From NCBI RefSeq assembly GCF_014205835.1, contig NZ_JACHCQ010000009.1, forward strand, positions 86,248 to 150,247: a stretch of 64,000 nucleotides of DNA, read 5' to 3'. The position numbers and the translations under genes are program-made. Below the pieces are notes generated by a model. That model was given only the letters and a program-made list of their open reading frames with translations. It was not told the origin of the DNA and searched no databases. This DNA is from Pedobacter sp. AK013. GTDB lineage: Bacteria > Bacteroidota > Bacteroidia > Sphingobacteriales > Sphingobacteriaceae. Below, piece after piece: positions 25,442 to 35,420 of the stretch. Positions within the stretch are counted from its first letter, which is position 1, and each line of letters starts with the position of its first letter.

Positions 25442-27115
25442 ATGGCCTTAGATAAAAAAAGTGGTTATCGTAAAAATTTCTCGCTCGGCGTAACCTTCAT
25501 TGTACTCATTTCCATTCTTTTTATCCTATCGCTTTTTTTAGCATTTAACTATAGCAAAAAATCGATCGAGAACGATTTTGTCTCCGAGAAAGTAAATGTA
25601 CTTGAGCAAAGTATTAAACCCTATAACGATTTCTTTCAGAATAAAATGCCTGAGATTTCTTATTATAGTGGCTTTTTAGACTCTTCTACAGCAGCGAAGT
25701 TTGTTGATACCGTGATGTTAAAATATCCTTTTATCTCGAAGGTTACTTTTTACGATACAGAGGTGAAGAATGTGCCTGTTAAAGATGGGATTAATGCAAA
25801 TCATCTGGGTATTGGCCCAAAATCTATTTTCCAGTTTGGTAAAGGGGTAAAACCCGATTCGGTAAAGCTGTATTCAGAAGATGATACGAGATCTTTTAAT
25901 GTGGGAAGTGATTTTAATGCAATCGCCATTAAACTTGCCACTTTTGTTGAAGATCTCGATACCGCATCAGTACCTACACAAGAAGAACTGTTCACCAACT
26001 TTTCTATCGTTAATTCGAACGAAAATAAAATCACTTATTTAAATATTCCCCGCCGGGAAGATTTAAGGACCTATAAAGATATGATCAGGCGGAAGTTAAA
26101 TCCGGCACCTGTTTATCAGCAGGATGTACTGGTTTTTAATCTCGACGCGCATAAAATCAAGATCATCAATACCAGGCCATTGCTATACCAAACGATCAGG
26201 ATTGAACCGCTAACTTATGATCCGATTGATACTTCTGATGAGAGTATTAATACCGAAATTGCCCTGCCAGGCGCATTTTCTGATTTTAAGCTATACCTCA
26301 TTTCATCAAAATCTTACATCAAGAAAGAAATTTTTATTTACTTCATGCCAATTGCCCTGGTGTTATTGCTGGTATATGGGGTACTTTTATTGGTTGCTTT
26401 TTTGATTTACCGTAACCTGAACATCAACCGTAAAATGTTTAAGCTGCAGTACGATTTTGTGAATAACCTTACGCATGAGTTTAAAACGCCCGTTAGTGTA
26501 ATTAAGATTGCAGGAAATAATATTAAAAGTGCTACCACATTAAGCCAAAGGGAACAGCAGCTTTATGGCAAGATACTGGATGAAGAAGCCGATAAGTTGA
26601 ATGGTTTAATGAACAAATTACTGGCTTTTACGCAGATCGAAAATAAGGCGATTAAACTGAACCAAGAAGAAGTTAATATTGTAGATTTTATTGAAAGTAC
26701 AATCGAATCGCATACATTAAAACACCCCGATTTTAAGATTACCTATGAAGTGGTGGGCTTTAAAACGTTTATTACCGATCCGGTATTATTGGGTAGTTTA
26801 TTCGATAATCTGGCAGAGAATGCCTACAAATACTCGAAACCGGAACAGAAGAAGTTGCACATTAGCGCAAAGCTGATTAAAGGGGTATTGGTTTTCCGGT
26901 TTGCCGATAAAGGGATAGGTATCGCATCGTCAGAATTAAACAATATATTTAAGAAGTTTTTCAGGATACAGAATGAATATAACCAAATGGGCAGTGTAGG
27001 CCTGGGTTTGGCATTCTGCAAAGAACTGGTTAACTTTATGGAGGGAGAAATCTCTGTAAAAAGCAAAGTAGGGAGCGGTACTGAATTTAAAATTGTACTG
27101 CCATATAATAGTTAA
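25442..27115 (+). CDS. Sensor histidine kinase with a large extracytoplasmic domain
   Basis: Membrane histidine kinase, 557 aa. Helix 1 is at about 15-37 and helix 2 at about 296-322, leaving a ~260-residue extracytoplasmic sensor domain of no recognised family. The kinase core is complete: H-box HEFKTP with phospho-acceptor His 345, N-box NLAENAYKYS, G1 DKGIGI and G2 GLGLAFCKEL. No HAMP is evident. It starts 3 bp after the S9-like gene, and the response regulator follows 97 bp later. The architecture suggests that the lipoprotein and the sensor domain meet in the periplasm, which is inference. Confidence 0.95.
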   Translation: MALDKKSGYRKNFSLGVTFIVLISILFILSLFLAFNYSKKSIENDFVSEKVNVLEQSIKPYNDFFQNKMPEISYYSGFLDSSTAAKFVDTVMLKYPFISKVTFYDTEVKNVPVKDGINANHLGIGPKSIFQFGKGVKPDSVKLYSEDDTRSFNVGSDFNAIAIKLATFVEDLDTASVPTQEELFTNFSIVNSNENKITYLNIPRREDLRTYKDMIRRKLNPAPVYQQDVLVFNLDAHKIKIINTRPLLYQTIRIEPLTYDPIDTSDESINTEIALPGAFSDFKLYLISSKSYIKKEIFIYFMPIALVLLLVYGVLLLVAFLIYRNLNINRKMFKLQYDFVNNLTHEFKTPVSVIKIAGNNIKSATTLSQREQQLYGKILDEEADKLNGLMNKLLAFTQIENKAIKLNQEEVNIVDFIESTIESHTLKHPDFKITYEVVGFKTFITDPVLLGSLFDNLAENAYKYSKPEQKKLHISAKLIKGVLVFRFADKGIGIASSELNNIFKKFFRIQNEYNQMGSVGLGLAFCKELVNFMEGEISVKSKVGSGTEFKIVLPYNS

Positions 27116-27212
27116 TTTTTAGAGGTTGAAAAGTTAAAGGTTGGAAGGTTGTAAAGTTAATTAACCTTCAAATATTGCAACGTTTCAACATTACAATGTA
27201 ACACACACATAA

Positions 27213-27902
27213 ATGTCTAAAGAAGTAAAAATATTAATTGTAGAAGATGATGAAAATCTTCGCTTTCTTGTGGCCCACCGTTTAAAGGCTGAAGGTTATA
27301 CTGTGCTCGAAGCAAATGATGGCGAAGCTGGTGAAAGAATGATTTTAGCCGATCAGCCTGATATTGTTTTATTGGATTGGATGATGCCTGGTAAACAGGG
27401 CGCAGAAGTTTGCGAGAATGTGCGCAAGCAGGGTTTCGAAAACCTGATCATTATGATGACGGCCAAAGCACAGGATGTGGATAAAATTGATGCCTACAAC
27501 TTTGGCGCATCTGATTATATCACCAAACCATTTAATATGGATGTTTTGGTTGCGATGCTGGAGAGTAAGGTGAAGTTTATTGTGAATAAAGATACTGCCG
27601 AAATTCATCGTTTTGGCAATATGGAACATCATCCAAACATCCATACATTATTCAGAGATGGAAAGAAAATCGAATTAACGATATTGGAAAACCGTATCCT
27701 CCTTTATTTCTTACGTAATCCTGGTAAGGTAATCAACCGCGATGAACTGATGTTGGTCGTGTGGGGTTATAACTCTGATGTAAATACACGTACGCTTGAT
27801 ATGCACATTGTACGCTTACGTAAGAAGATAGAATTAAATCCGGATAATCCGCAGTTGTTACAAACCGTGAGGGGCGTAGGTTACCGCTTTAACGCGGGAT
27901 AA
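27213..27902 (+). CDS. OmpR/PhoB-type response regulator
   Basis: DNA-binding regulator, 229 aa, partner of the kinase encoded just upstream. The receiver domain has the acidic pair EDDE (11-14), phospho-acceptor Asp 55 in LLDWMMPG, Thr in MMTAKA and Lys in YITKPF. The C-terminal winged helix (about 135-229) shows ELTILENRILLYFLRNPGKV and RTLDMHIVRLRKKI, then VRGVGYRF, all OmpR-class. The 97-bp gap from the kinase gene holds GGTTGAAAAGTTAAAGGTTG-type words that can fold back on the CAACGTTTCAAC part. Confidence 0.96.
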   Translation: MSKEVKILIVEDDENLRFLVAHRLKAEGYTVLEANDGEAGERMILADQPDIVLLDWMMPGKQGAEVCENVRKQGFENLIIMMTAKAQDVDKIDAYNFGASDYITKPFNMDVLVAMLESKVKFIVNKDTAEIHRFGNMEHHPNIHTLFRDGKKIELTILENRILLYFLRNPGKVINRDELMLVVWGYNSDVNTRTLDMHIVRLRKKIELNPDNPQLLQTVRGVGYRFNAG

Positions 27903-27927
27903 GATAATGATTGAATTCTTGAGTTTT

Positions 27928-27968
27928 GAATGAGAGAATGTTTAAGCGTAATGCCCATTCTTTCATTC
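27928..27968. terminator. Stem-loop between convergent genes (regulator / metallophosphoesterase)
   Basis: GAATGAGAGAATG (27928-27940) pairs with CATTCTTTCATTC (27956-27968) with one mismatch, and the same words recur on both sides (TGATTGAATT, AATCATTCTCTCATT). It can form on both strands. A similar vocabulary (GAATTAGAGAATGAT ... TCAATCATTCTC) appears in the SDR/hemW spacer near 39935-40000. Confidence 0.5.
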
Positions 27969-27992
27969 AATCATTCTCTCATTTAAAATTAT

Positions 27993-29255
27993 CTAAGCTC
28001 TCTTCAAAGTAAAAATAGTTATCTCCGGTAAAATGCCAACCCTGCCAGGATAACCTAAAAAGCCATAGCCCACATTAACGTAAAGCTGTTGTTTTTGCTC
28101 TTGATACAAACCTGCCCATTCTTTATAAATGTATTGCACCGGACTCCATTGGGCTGCTTTAAAACGGACGCCAAACTGCATTCCGTGCGTATGCCCACTA
28201 AACATGGCATCTATTTGCGGGTATTTTTTCAAAACCTCTCCGCGCCAGTGCGAAGGATCGTGACTAAGCAAAAGTTTAACTGGTAAATCATCCGTGTTTT
28301 GAACGGCCAGTTCCATTTTTCCATATTTAGGAAAGCGGCCCATACCCCAGTTTTCAATTCCTAAAATCCCGATTTCTTCTCCGTCTACTTTTAATCTCCG
28401 GTTTTCGTTCATGAGTAAGTCGTAACCCATTACCTTATGTACATCAACCATATCTTTCAGGTTTTTTACCTTGGCAGGAGATGATTCCTTTCCAAAATAA
28501 TAATCACCATAATCGTGGTTGCCTAATGATGAATACACACCGAGTGGTGCTTTTACTTTTGAAAATATATCCTGGTAATCTCTTACTTCATTAGTAAGGT
28601 TGTTTACTAAATCGCCTGTAAAAAAAATAAAATCAGGCTTTTCACCCAATAACATTTCTACACCGCCTTTTACAGCCGTTTTGTTATAAAAGCTACCAGA
28701 GTGGATGTCAGAAATCTGACCCATGGTAATACCGTCAAAAGCCTTGGGTAGGTTAGGGAGGATTAAATTTACCCGTCTCACCTGGTAATCGTATGCGCCA
28801 GAAATAATACCCCAACTTAGGGAAGTTAATGGCACAGCTGCTGCCACCAATCCGGCTTTAACCAGAAACTCAGAGCGCGAAATGGAATCTGCAGTTGTAG
28901 ATTGTGCTGTTTGTGGTACGGTTGAAATTTCAGCTGTTTTATTTTTCCTGAAAATTTTAATAAACAACCTGCGTAAATCATCAAGTAACAAAAAAGGCAA
29001 CATGGCCAATTTACAAGCTACGGTTAAAAAGAAGGCCACTAAGATAATAGCCCTCAGCGTAAGGAAAAGATTGAGGTAAATGCCACAAAAAACACCGATG
29101 ATCAGTAATGTGCTATAGGTCCAATAGGCAATAGCAAATGCCTTTCTCGTATTTGGTTTCCATTTTTTAAAAACAGCAATAATGGCCTTAAAGCAGTAAA
29201 TATCAAATGCGATAATGAAAATGCAGGCAGCAATAATGAAAGGTAATCTTCCCAT
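27993..29255 (-). CDS. Membrane-anchored metallophosphoesterase
   Basis: Calcineurin-like phosphoesterase, 420 aa. The N-terminal half has about four helices (residues 5-25, 38-60, 65-90 and a possible one at 135-155). The catalytic domain carries the full metal set: GQISDIHSGS, FFTGDLVNN, GNHDYGDY, LLSHDPSHW and FSGHTHGMQFG. Just before it is SRSEFLVKAGLVAAAVPL, resembling an internal Tat-type signal whose second Arg is Ser. The family includes UDP-2,3-diacylglucosamine and cyclic nucleotide phosphoesterases, but the substrate here is unknown. It is convergent with the response regulator gene. Confidence 0.88.
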   Translation of the reverse strand: MGRLPFIIAACIFIIAFDIYCFKAIIAVFKKWKPNTRKAFAIAYWTYSTLLIIGVFCGIYLNLFLTLRAIILVAFFLTVACKLAMLPFLLLDDLRRLFIKIFRKNKTAEISTVPQTAQSTTADSISRSEFLVKAGLVAAAVPLTSLSWGIISGAYDYQVRRVNLILPNLPKAFDGITMGQISDIHSGSFYNKTAVKGGVEMLLGEKPDFIFFTGDLVNNLTNEVRDYQDIFSKVKAPLGVYSSLGNHDYGDYYFGKESSPAKVKNLKDMVDVHKVMGYDLLMNENRRLKVDGEEIGILGIENWGMGRFPKYGKMELAVQNTDDLPVKLLLSHDPSHWRGEVLKKYPQIDAMFSGHTHGMQFGVRFKAAQWSPVQYIYKEWAGLYQEQKQQLYVNVGYGFLGYPGRVGILPEITIFTLKRA

Positions 29256-29310
29256 ATGATCGGGTTATTCGATTTAAGTATAAAAACAAGGCAGATTTAA
29301 TCTGACTAAA

Positions 29311-30057
29311 TTAAGTATTTGAAGTAAATATATTATCTAATATTCGCTGAGGATGATCTAAAAAGGATTTATATACCCGATAAACTTCCGATTCCTCGTA
29401 TTTAACCTTAGCTATTTTATTTTCAGCCATTTCATATATCCAAGCATTGGGGTAGGACAATAAGATCGGAGAGTGTGTTGCGATGATAAATTGCGCATTT
29501 TTGCCGACCAAATTATTGATTTTAGATAACATGGCGATTTGTTTGGTAGCAGAAAGTGCTGATTCTGGCTCATCCAGTATATAAACACCATGGCCGCTAA
29601 AACGGTTCATAAATACCGACCAAAAGGATTCTCCGTGCGATTGTTCGTGTAAGGAAATACCGCCATAAGAATCTATAATTTTTGGTCCACCAGGTTCCTC
29701 ATCTAGCTTATCAATCTCGCTTGCAACATTGTAGAAACTTTCTCCCCTTAAAAAATAACCGTCTTTAATTTGTTTAAACCCTTTAGTTATACTGAGGTAG
29801 TTGTGCAAAGCAGAATGTGTTGCCGTACTTTTAAAGTTGAAATTCTTGCCCCCACCTTCTGCATTAAAACCAAGATAAACTGCGATAGCTTCAATGAGGG
29901 TCGACTTTCCAATGCCGTTTTCGCCAGTAAAAAAAGTAACATTAGGATGGAAGTCTAACTTTTCAAAAGATTTTAAGCATGGGATATTAAACGGATATCC
30001 ATTAGGAAGGTGCTCTTGTTTTAACCTTAATGATAAAAGATATCCGTTAAATTCCAT
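29311..30057 (-). CDS. ABC-like AAA family ATPase
   Basis: Soluble ATPase of the SMC/RecF/ABC type, 248 aa. Walker A is GENGIGKST (45-53), Walker B VYILDEPESALS, with the Q-loop-like region EQSHGESFWSVFMNRFSG and the switch histidine in FIIATHSPILLSYP. There is no transmembrane segment. Such single-domain ATPases are often called ATP-binding proteins, some involved in DNA or RNA repair. It follows the MoxR-type gene by 6 bp, so it is in the same operon, which is unusual for this ATPase type. Partner and target are unknown. Confidence 0.85.
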   Translation of the reverse strand: MEFNGYLLSLRLKQEHLPNGYPFNIPCLKSFEKLDFHPNVTFFTGENGIGKSTLIEAIAVYLGFNAEGGGKNFNFKSTATHSALHNYLSITKGFKQIKDGYFLRGESFYNVASEIDKLDEEPGGPKIIDSYGGISLHEQSHGESFWSVFMNRFSGHGVYILDEPESALSATKQIAMLSKINNLVGKNAQFIIATHSPILLSYPNAWIYEMAENKIAKVKYEESEVYRVYKSFLDHPQRILDNIFTSNT

Positions 30058-30063
30058 TAATTC

Positions 30064-31551
<1,488 letters not shown>

Positions 31552-31707
31552 CTTTTAAAATAGGTTTAAGGTTTAAGGTTTAGGCTTTAACGTTGCAGCG
31601 CAAACTCAATCACTAAATCTTCCCTTGTTTAAATGTTTTCCAATACCGGTTAGATAGGTCTTTTGGCTTTAGGTTTTAATTTAAACCTCCACCTTTTACC
31701 CTCTACC

Positions 31708-32805
31708 TTATTTAACTGTCTTACGTCTGTTCTTAATATAATCTTCGAAAATGTATTCGCCCAAACCATTTAAGGAGCTATAAAAAGCCCTGCCGCCATT
31801 AATTTCGGTAAACTGGCGAACAAATTGTTGCAGGTAAGGGTCTTTGGCAATCATAAATGTTGTAATCGGGATCTTCAGCCGCTTACATTGGGCAGCCATG
31901 TTTAAAGTTTTGTTAATTACCTTCCTATCCAAACCCATGCTGTTTTTGTAGTATTTGCCATTTTCCTTTAAGCAGGTCGGTTTTCCGTCGGTAATCATGA
32001 AAATCTGCTTGTTATGCGTTTTCCTTCGACGGAGTAAATCTGCAGCCAATTCTAATCCTGCATAAGTATTGGTATGGTAGGGGCCAACCTGTAAATAAGG
32101 CAGGTCTTTTACGCTAATTGGCCATGCATCATTTCCGAAAACCACAATGTCTAAAGTATCTTTAGGATACTTCGTTTTAATCAACTCGGCTAAAGCCATG
32201 GCAACTTTTTTGGCAGGGGTAATCCGGTCTTCGCCATATAGAATCATCGAATGCGAAATATCTATCATCAATACGGTAGAAGTTAAGGTTTTAAAATCCT
32301 TTTCCTCTACTTCCAGATCACGGTCAGTTAAGGTGAAATCGCCTATACCATGGTTAATCTGTGCATTATGTATAGAAGCAGTCATATCAATCTGATCCAA
32401 ACTGTCGCCAAAGTTATATTCACGTCTATCGGCATTTTTTTCTTCACCAACGCCTGATTGATTACTATTGTGATTTCCGCGCCCTGATTTTTTTAGTTTC
32501 CCGAAAATCTCATCAAGGGCCGATTTACGGATCGTCTGTTCGGTTTTGGCTGTAATTTTAAATTCTCCCGATTGATTGTCTTCCGTTAGGTAACCCTTGT
32601 CTTTCAGGTCGTCAATAAAATTACCGATACCATAATCGTTATTGGTTAATTTATATTGCTTGTCGAGCTCGTTCAGCCAGCTTAAAGCCTCTGCCGCATC
32701 TCCAGCGGTATAATTCAGCAGTTCGCTAAATAATTTCAGCAACTCATCAAACCCACCCTTAGGCGTATCGCCTGGCTTATAATCAGAAAAACGAAAACCT
32801 CTCAT
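31708..32805 (-). CDS. VWA-domain protein (MoxR partner)
   Basis: A 365-aa protein with an N-terminal helical region (about 1-110), a low-complexity polar linker (SGRGNHNSNQSGVGEEKN) and a VWA domain from about residue 172 to 350. The metal-ion-dependent adhesion site is intact: DISHS at 182-186, the Thr in NTYAGLELA and the Asp in ITDGKPTC. No signal or membrane segment is seen, so it is cytosolic, like BchD/CoxE-type proteins. Coupled to the AAA+ gene downstream, it should deliver or activate a client for the ATPase; which protein is not clear. Confidence 0.85.
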   Translation of the reverse strand: MRGFRFSDYKPGDTPKGGFDELLKLFSELLNYTAGDAAEALSWLNELDKQYKLTNNDYGIGNFIDDLKDKGYLTEDNQSGEFKITAKTEQTIRKSALDEIFGKLKKSGRGNHNSNQSGVGEEKNADRREYNFGDSLDQIDMTASIHNAQINHGIGDFTLTDRDLEVEEKDFKTLTSTVLMIDISHSMILYGEDRITPAKKVAMALAELIKTKYPKDTLDIVVFGNDAWPISVKDLPYLQVGPYHTNTYAGLELAADLLRRRKTHNKQIFMITDGKPTCLKENGKYYKNSMGLDRKVINKTLNMAAQCKRLKIPITTFMIAKDPYLQQFVRQFTEINGGRAFYSSLNGLGEYIFEDYIKNRRKTVK

Positions 32806-32917
32806 GTGCTTGTATTAACGATTTATCGAAGATAAAAGTTTCGCTTTGTATAAATTTAAGCGCGGTGTCATATTTGGAGCGTAAATTAAGGTAAACTGGA
32901 AACTGTCAAACTGATTA

Positions 32918-33016
32918 GGGCGTTACCCAAGCTGCGCAAGGGGCGGGCTTTTCAGGGCTGCGCTGCGCTCCGGTGCCGATGAAGGATCGGCACTGAACCC
33001 TTACAATCCCTAACGC
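32918..33016. repeat. Hairpin-bearing intergenic element (GGGCGT...ACGC class)
   Basis: It starts GGGCGTTACCCAAGCTGCGCAA-GGGGCGGGCT and ends AATCCCTAACGC. The centre has the perfect hairpin GTGCCGAT/ATCGGCAC (32973-32980 with 32986-32993). A second copy with the same ends but another central hairpin is at 51066-51176, and the 389-bp tandem unit at 9951 has a comparable layout. It lies between the VWA gene and the PfkB kinase gene. The following 50 bp include a run of nine C. Confidence 0.65.
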
Positions 33017-33084
33017 ACCCCCCCCCACCGTTTTAGAAGTGAAAATTCCGTGTCAATCTGTGTTTCCGTGGCTAAAAAATAAAA

Positions 33085-33966
33085 CTAACCCAAGGCCATA
33101 TGGTAAATCTTTTTATTATAATCAGGGTTTGCGCCCGGTTGAGAGGCCACAAAGGCCCCAACTTTACAGGCATTATCCAAAGTGGTTTCCATGGGGTAGC
33201 CTTGTAGGTAACAAGCAATAAATGTAGCTAAGAAGGCATCTCCTGCACCAACAGTATCAGCTACCTGTATCTTGTAGCCAGAATGTTTAAATAATTTTCC
33301 ATCCTTTAAAACACAGGCACCCTTATCGCCAAGTGTAAGGCAGATTATTTTAATGTTAAACCGATTAGAAAGTTGTTTTAAAAGTTGTTCATCTGTATTA
33401 CCACTTAAGCCAAAAGATTCTTTCACCCATAAAATTTCATCTTCATTTATTTTTAAGATATCCGCTTTTGCCAAAAGCTCATCAATTAATTCTTTGCTAT
33501 AAAACGGGGCGCGGAGGTTAATGTCGAATATTTTAGTCTTGGCATTTTCTAAAAGTGTAAGAATGGTTTTTTTAGATTTTTCTTCCCTGCAGGTTAAACT
33601 ACAGTATACTAATGCATCTGCCTGTTTTACGGCTGCTATATTTTCGTCGGTAATTTTGATATCATCCCATGCCACAGGTTGTTTAATGGTATAAGTAGCC
33701 TGATGATTTTCGTCTAGCTGCACTACAACGGTACTGGTTGGTAATTCAGTATTTAGTTGAATCAGATTAGTGGCAAAATGGTTGCTAGCTAGAAAACTGA
33801 ATAACTCTTTTCCGTTTTCATCATTGCCTATGGCGCTAATAAAGCTACTCTCTATACTTTGTTTATGTAAATTAAGGGCAACGTTCATGCTCGAGCCGCC
33901 AGCTTTTTTACCTTCCGGGAAAACATCCCAGAGTATTTCGCCAATTGTGATTACTTTATTTTGCAT
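33085..33966 (-). CDS. PfkB-family carbohydrate kinase (fructokinase-like)
   Basis: Phosphorylates a sugar with ATP; cytosolic, 293 aa. The N-terminus GEILWDVFPEGKKAGGSSMNVALNLHK carries the sugar-binding di-Gly (GGSSMN) of ribokinase-type kinases and the C-terminus DTVGAGDAFLATFI the anion-hole/catalytic Asp motif (PfkB signature 2). The GEILWDVFP opening is frequent in bacterial fructokinases, so fructose is the best guess. No transporter or hydrolase is beside it. It is divergent from a small secreted protein gene, 93 bp apart. Confidence 0.85.
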   Translation of the reverse strand: MQNKVITIGEILWDVFPEGKKAGGSSMNVALNLHKQSIESSFISAIGNDENGKELFSFLASNHFATNLIQLNTELPTSTVVVQLDENHQATYTIKQPVAWDDIKITDENIAAVKQADALVYCSLTCREEKSKKTILTLLENAKTKIFDINLRAPFYSKELIDELLAKADILKINEDEILWVKESFGLSGNTDEQLLKQLSNRFNIKIICLTLGDKGACVLKDGKLFKHSGYKIQVADTVGAGDAFLATFIACYLQGYPMETTLDNACKVGAFVASQPGANPDYNKKIYHMALG

Positions 33967-34059
33967 AGAAGATTTATAGATATGTAAATAAAGAATTTTT
34001 ACGCATGGAACAAAATAATTTGTTTCATATCTTTAATTTTTACCTCAACTTAAATAACC

Positions 34060-34485
34060 ATGAAAAGAATACTCGTAATTGCATTATTTTTAATTTCCTT
34101 TAGCACTTTTGCTCAAAATGCGAAAGATAAACAGGCCATACTCAATTTACTCGAAAAGCAACGTACAGATTGGAACAAAGGCGATGTTGAAGCCTTTATG
34201 CAAGGTTATGAAAAATCAGACAGTTTACTTTTTGTAGGTAAAAACGGACCAACTTATGGCTGGCAAAAAACATTAGATAATTATAAAAAAGGCTACCCGG
34301 ATAAATCTGCAATGGGGTTTTTGGTATTTGGGATTAAAAAGGTAGATTTTTTGAAACCTGATTTGGCTTTTGTGTTGGGCAGTTGGAATGTTAAACGAGA
34401 AAAGGATGAACTTAAAGGATATTTTACCTTGTTAATTAAAAAAATTAAAGGCGAATGGAAAGTAGTTGTTGATCATAGCAGTTAA
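34060..34485 (+). CDS. Secreted SnoaL/NTF2-like protein (DUF4440-like)
   Basis: A 141-aa protein with a signal peptide (about 1-18, LVIALFLISFSTFAQ) and a single NTF2-like cone domain: DKQAILNLLEKQRTDWNKGD near the mature N-terminus is the usual first helix, and GYFTLLIKKIKGEWKVVVDH the last strands. Such domains bind small ligands or act as enzymes; nothing in the sequence shows which. It stands alone, divergent from the kinase gene and followed by a complete dispersed repeat. Confidence 0.8.
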   Translation: MKRILVIALFLISFSTFAQNAKDKQAILNLLEKQRTDWNKGDVEAFMQGYEKSDSLLFVGKNGPTYGWQKTLDNYKKGYPDKSAMGFLVFGIKKVDFLKPDLAFVLGSWNVKREKDELKGYFTLLIKKIKGEWKVVVDHSS

Positions 34486-34547
34486 GGATGTGGAATGAAA
34501 AATGGATGTGGGAGGCAGAGTTACCTTAGTAGCGAAGCTCCTCTGTT

Positions 34548-34653
34548 CGTCATTTCGAGCGGAGTGCAACGAAGTCGAGAACCCGCAGGCTCTGCGAAGC
34601 AAAATCTCTCAATATAGATCTCTCCATTTCACTGCGTTCCAGTCGAGATGACG
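34548..34653. repeat. Complete GTCATTTCGA-class dispersed element
   Basis: CGTCATTTCGAGCGGAGTGC followed by AACGAAGTCGAGA forms the left arm and TCTCTCCATTTCACTGCGTT followed by CCAGTCGAGATGACG the right arm, which are inverted relative to each other; the middle (about 34580-34610) holds a smaller GCAGGC...GCGAAGC fold. Partial copies are at 7746-7779, 13282-13320 and 21368-21405. It separates two convergent genes. Confidence 0.75.
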
Positions 34654-34703
34654 CCGTTTTTTAAGTTTTTAAGTCCTGCTAAAGATAGGGAACGATGATT
34701 TAT

Positions 34704-35318
34704 TTATTCGCCCAACTTAAAATCCTTATAATAATAATCCTTGTCTGCATCGGTTAGCTGGCGGATTACCCTGCACGGATTTCCGGCGGCGAAAACATTA
34801 TCCGGAATATCTCTGGTTGCAATACTGCCTGATCCGATTACCACATTAGATCCTATTTTGACACCAGGATTAATCACTACATTTCCACCAATCCAAACAC
34901 TGTTGCCAATGGTCACTTCTTGTGCCCATTCATATTCCTGATCGCGTAAATGTGCGTGGATAGGATGCCCTGCAGTATAAATAGCAACGTTTGGAGCAAT
35001 AAAAACGTTATTACCAATGCGAACCTTGGCACAATCTAAAATAACCAGGTTAAAGTTTGCATAAAAGTGATCGCCAATTTCGATATTGTAGCCATAATCG
35101 CATCTAAACGGTGGCTCTACATAAAACATTCTTTCTGTTTTCCCGAATAACCTTTTCAATAACTCTTTACGCTGTTTGATAAATTTTGGTGCGAGGTTGT
35201 TAAACTCGAAAACGATTTCACGGGCTTTTAATCTTTCTTTCGAAAGTTCTTCGCCGCCAGCCAGATAAGCTTTGCCAGCCAACATTTTTTCTTTTTCGCT
35301 AAAGATATTATTTTCCAT
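34704..35318 (-). CDS. maa: Maltose O-acetyltransferase-type hexapeptide acetyltransferase
   Basis: Acetyl-CoA dependent sugar O-acetyltransferase, 204 aa, cytosolic. The N-terminal helical cap (EKEKMLAGKAYLAGGEELSKER) is the NodL/Mac domain, and the rest is left-handed beta-helix with hexapeptide repeats (RIGNNVFIAPNVAIYTAGHP, IGNSVWIGGNVVINPGVKIG, IGSNVVIGSGSIATRDIP). The catalytic His is in YTAGHPIH. The exact acceptor (maltose, glucose, galactoside) cannot be told apart by sequence alone. Confidence 0.88.
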   Translation of the reverse strand: MENNIFSEKEKMLAGKAYLAGGEELSKERLKAREIVFEFNNLAPKFIKQRKELLKRLFGKTERMFYVEPPFRCDYGYNIEIGDHFYANFNLVILDCAKVRIGNNVFIAPNVAIYTAGHPIHAHLRDQEYEWAQEVTIGNSVWIGGNVVINPGVKIGSNVVIGSGSIATRDIPDNVFAAGNPCRVIRQLTDADKDYYYKDFKLGE

Positions 35319-35420
35319 CTCGGTATCTGATTTTTATTTCTCGGTGTTTAATTGCAATAATAACAAGAAACGGGGCTATCGTAACCGATGCCCCGTTGTA
35401 TTTTAATTTTTAGTGCCTTT

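Noticed and set aside
33018..33026. Run of nine C as a phase-variable tract
   Set aside because: It is intergenic, behind a dispersed element and not within a promoter or coding frame that could be switched.
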